This document shows positions 6,009-7,322 of a DNA stretch of 7,322 nt, piece after piece (within the stretch, counting starts at the first letter, position 1; the number at the start of each line of letters is the position of its first letter). Location: assembly GCA_023250495.1 (NCBI GenBank), contig JAHFAP010000154.1, positions 1-7,322 on the forward strand, given 5' to 3'. Origin of the DNA: Deltaproteobacteria bacterium. GTDB lineage: Bacteria; Desulfobacterota; Binatia; UBA9968. Both the position numbers and the translations under genes were made by a program. A model generated the notes under the pieces. The model saw only the letters and a list, made by a program, of their open reading frames with translations. It searched no databases and was not told the DNA's origin.

Positions 6009-6075
6009 TAAAAAAGAAATTATCACAGTTTTTCTGGGCACTGCTCGCTGCTCACTTTCTCACTGGCTCACTCCT
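5982..6075 (+). promoter_or_regulatory. Possible mRNA hairpin sequestering the ccmH translation start
   Basis: AGGAGTGAG at 5982-5990 is the exact complement of CTCACTCCT at 6067-6075. The next two GTGAG motifs (5993-5997 and 6000-6004) are complementary to CTCAC at 6059-6063 and 6051-6055. The stems are separated by small internal loops. In this fold the ribosome binding site and the GTG codon are both paired. The right arm is coding sequence for the signal peptide. Ribosomes finishing ccmG at 5979 would be expected to disturb the left arm. The pairing is visible; the regulatory role is inference. Confidence 0.5.
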
Positions 6076-7322
6076 GTTGGCGGCGCAGCCGAACGATCTC
6101 GAAGAACAGACCCGCGCTATCGCCGCGGAGCTGCGTTGTCCGGTGTGCCAGAACCTCTCCGTCGCCGACTCTCCGTCGGAGCTGGCCCAGCAGATGCGCG
6201 CCTTGATCCAGGAGCAGCTCAACGAGGGAAAGAGCTCGGAAGAGATCAAGAAATTTTTCGTCTCCAAGTACGGAGATTGGATCCTGCTGGCGCCGCCGGC
6301 CAAGGGGCTGGGTTTGCTCCTCTGGGTGCTGCCAGGCGCCGCCGTAGCCCTGGGAGCGCTGCTCGTCGCCCTGCTGATGAGACGCTGGGTAAGGAACAAA
6401 GATACTGCGGCGGCCACAGAAGTTGACCCGGCCCTGTTAGAGCGGATACAGCGGGAGGTCGCGTCCGCAGCGCCGGCGGAAATCGGCAGCGAAGGCGAGA
6501 CTCAACGATCGCTCTTGCTGGCGGAGCAGGCAAGACTTTACGCGGAGCTAAGGGAGCTCGAGTTCGACTTCCACTCAGGCAAGCTGTCGGAGGCGGACTA
6601 TGGCGGGCTGCGCCACGACCTCGAGAGGCAAGCGACCGCGGTGCTGAGACAACTGGAGTCGGTGCCCGCTGAGCCGCGGCCGCGAACGTCTTCCTATCAA
6701 ACTGCAACGCGAGCGAAAAAAATCCCGGCGACAGAAACGCGCTCGCTGAGACAATGGCAGGTCGCGGCCGGGGGCCTTTTCCTGTTGCTCTTCGGAGTGA
6801 CGCTCGGAGTTCTGCTGACCAAATCTCTGCGGCCCCGTGGTTCCGAGCAAGATACGATCACCGGCGACTTTCTCACCGGTACTCAGTCCTCGAACGAACC
6901 GGATCCCCTGCTCGCCCAAGGCCGGGCCGCTTTCGAACGGCGCGACTGGGCTCAGGCGATCGAAACATTTAAGAAAGTCCTTGCCGCCAACCCCAATCAT
7001 CCTGAGGCGCATGCCTACATGGGGCTGATGCTCGCCCAGGCCGGTCACACCGAAGGGGCCCTCATGGCTTTCGACCGGGCCCTCGCCGCCGATCCGAACT
7101 TTCCTCTCGCCCTCTGGGGAAAGGGCATGCTGCTTTACCGTACAAATGGCGACGCTGCCGGAGCGCGTGAGTTGTTGCAGAAGCTCGAGAGCATGATGCC
7201 CGCCGGAGCGGAGAAACAGGAAGTCGAAAAGATCATAGCCGAACTCGGCCAGGGAGGAGACGGCAAAAAATCAGCTGCGCCAAGAGCGCAGGTCGGAGGC
7301 ATTCAAATCCAAGGGGTGGTGG
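5993..7322 (+). CDS. ccmH: CcmH-CcmI fusion protein (cut by right edge)
   Basis: One frame runs without a stop from GTG 5993 to the window end, 443 residues so far. Residues 1-31 are a signal peptide (MRSEKLKKKLSQFFW, then a hydrophobic core ending near LLLAAQ). The CcmH domain follows with LRCPVCQNLSVADS at 47-60, whose Cys49 and Cys52 reduce apocytochrome c or resolve its mixed disulfide with CcmG. It continues through FFVSKYGDWILLAPP, with a membrane span at about 105-127. The CcmI part follows: a charged, probably helical, cytoplasmic segment with LYAELRELEFDFHSGKLSEADY near 183-204, a second span at about 255-277, and TPR repeats at 304-337, 338-371 and from 372. In CcmI the TPRs bind the apocytochrome C-terminus. 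The last residues (GGIQIQGVV) look like the start of the CcmI C-terminal domain. E. coli CcmH is a similar fusion of about 350 residues; this one is already longer. Confidence 0.93.
   Translation, partial: MRSEKLKKKLSQFFWALLAAHFLTGSLLLAAQPNDLEEQTRAIAAELRCPVCQNLSVADSPSELAQQMRALIQEQLNEGKSSEEIKKFFVSKYGDWILLAPPAKGLGLLLWVLPGAAVALGALLVALLMRRWVRNKDTAAATEVDPALLERIQREVASAAPAEIGSEGETQRSLLLAEQARLYAELRELEFDFHSGKLSEADYGGLRHDLERQATAVLRQLESVPAEPRPRTSSYQTATRAKKIPATETRSLRQWQVAAGGLFLLLFGVTLGVLLTKSLRPRGSEQDTITGDFLTGTQSSNEPDPLLAQGRAAFERRDWAQAIETFKKVLAANPNHPEAHAYMGLMLAQAGHTEGALMAFDRALAADPNFPLALWGKGMLLYRTNGDAAGARELLQKLESMMPAGAEKQEVEKIIAELGQGGDGKKSAAPRAQVGGIQIQGVV

Noticed and set aside
5979..6075. CRISPR-like repeats or a mobile element at the ccmG/ccmH junction
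   Set aside because: The units are 7 bases long with no spacers, no transposase is present, and no target-site duplication is visible. A simple heptamer array explains it better.
6380..6480. Separate ccmH and ccmI genes joined by a sequencing frameshift
   Set aside because: I read the codons line by line from 6131 to 7322 and found a single frame with no stop and no composition break. E. coli also has the fused form.
6052..7048. Several short frames on both strands over the ccmHI region
   Set aside because: The continuous + frame from 5993 carries the CcmH and CcmI motifs throughout. The others are shadows that appear only because the true frame lacks a stop in the window.

Overview
The window holds a nearly complete System I (Ccm) cytochrome c maturation operon on the + strand, with the start of a divergent isocitrate dehydrogenase gene on the - strand. 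The sequence is GC-rich, tightly packed, and uses TTG and GTG starts as well as ATG. A System I operon beside an E. coli-type NADP isocitrate dehydrogenase, plus short intergenic heptanucleotide arrays, suggests a Gram-negative, respiring bacterium. It could be proteobacterial or from a deltaproteobacteria-like or uncultured lineage such as Desulfobacterota, Binatota or Methylomirabilota/Rokubacteria. That placement is only an impression; nothing in the window fixes the taxon.

Layout: bases 1-481 (-) encode the first 160 residues of Icd. Bases 482-723 are a divergent control region. It has a candidate icd promoter (-), a candidate ccm promoter (+), a dyad inside the icd promoter spacer, and a perfect 13-bp inverted repeat in the icd leader. 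From 724 to the right edge come ccmA, ccmB, ccmC, ccmD, ccmE, ccmF, ccmG and a ccmH-ccmI fusion that runs off the window. Most junctions overlap or are separated by only a few bases, so this is probably one transcript.

How the genes work together: CcmA (ATPase), CcmB and CcmC (membrane) with the small CcmD load heme onto CcmE, the periplasmic heme chaperone, and release holo-CcmE. CcmF and CcmH/CcmI form the ligation complex that attaches heme to apocytochrome c. CcmG (thioredoxin fold, WCPPC) and CcmH (LRCPVCQ) keep the CXXCH cysteines reduced. Every expected component is present with its key residues.

The most unusual feature is not a gene. The ccmF/ccmG and ccmG/ccmH junctions each carry a purine-rich array of four 7-base units followed by an inverted, pyrimidine-rich arm. 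The first encodes the last residues of CcmF. The second supplies the ribosome binding site and GTG start of ccmH and can fold so that both are paired with the signal-peptide coding region. The two genes cut by the window edges (icd and ccmHI) are open at the edge and so lack one terminus.
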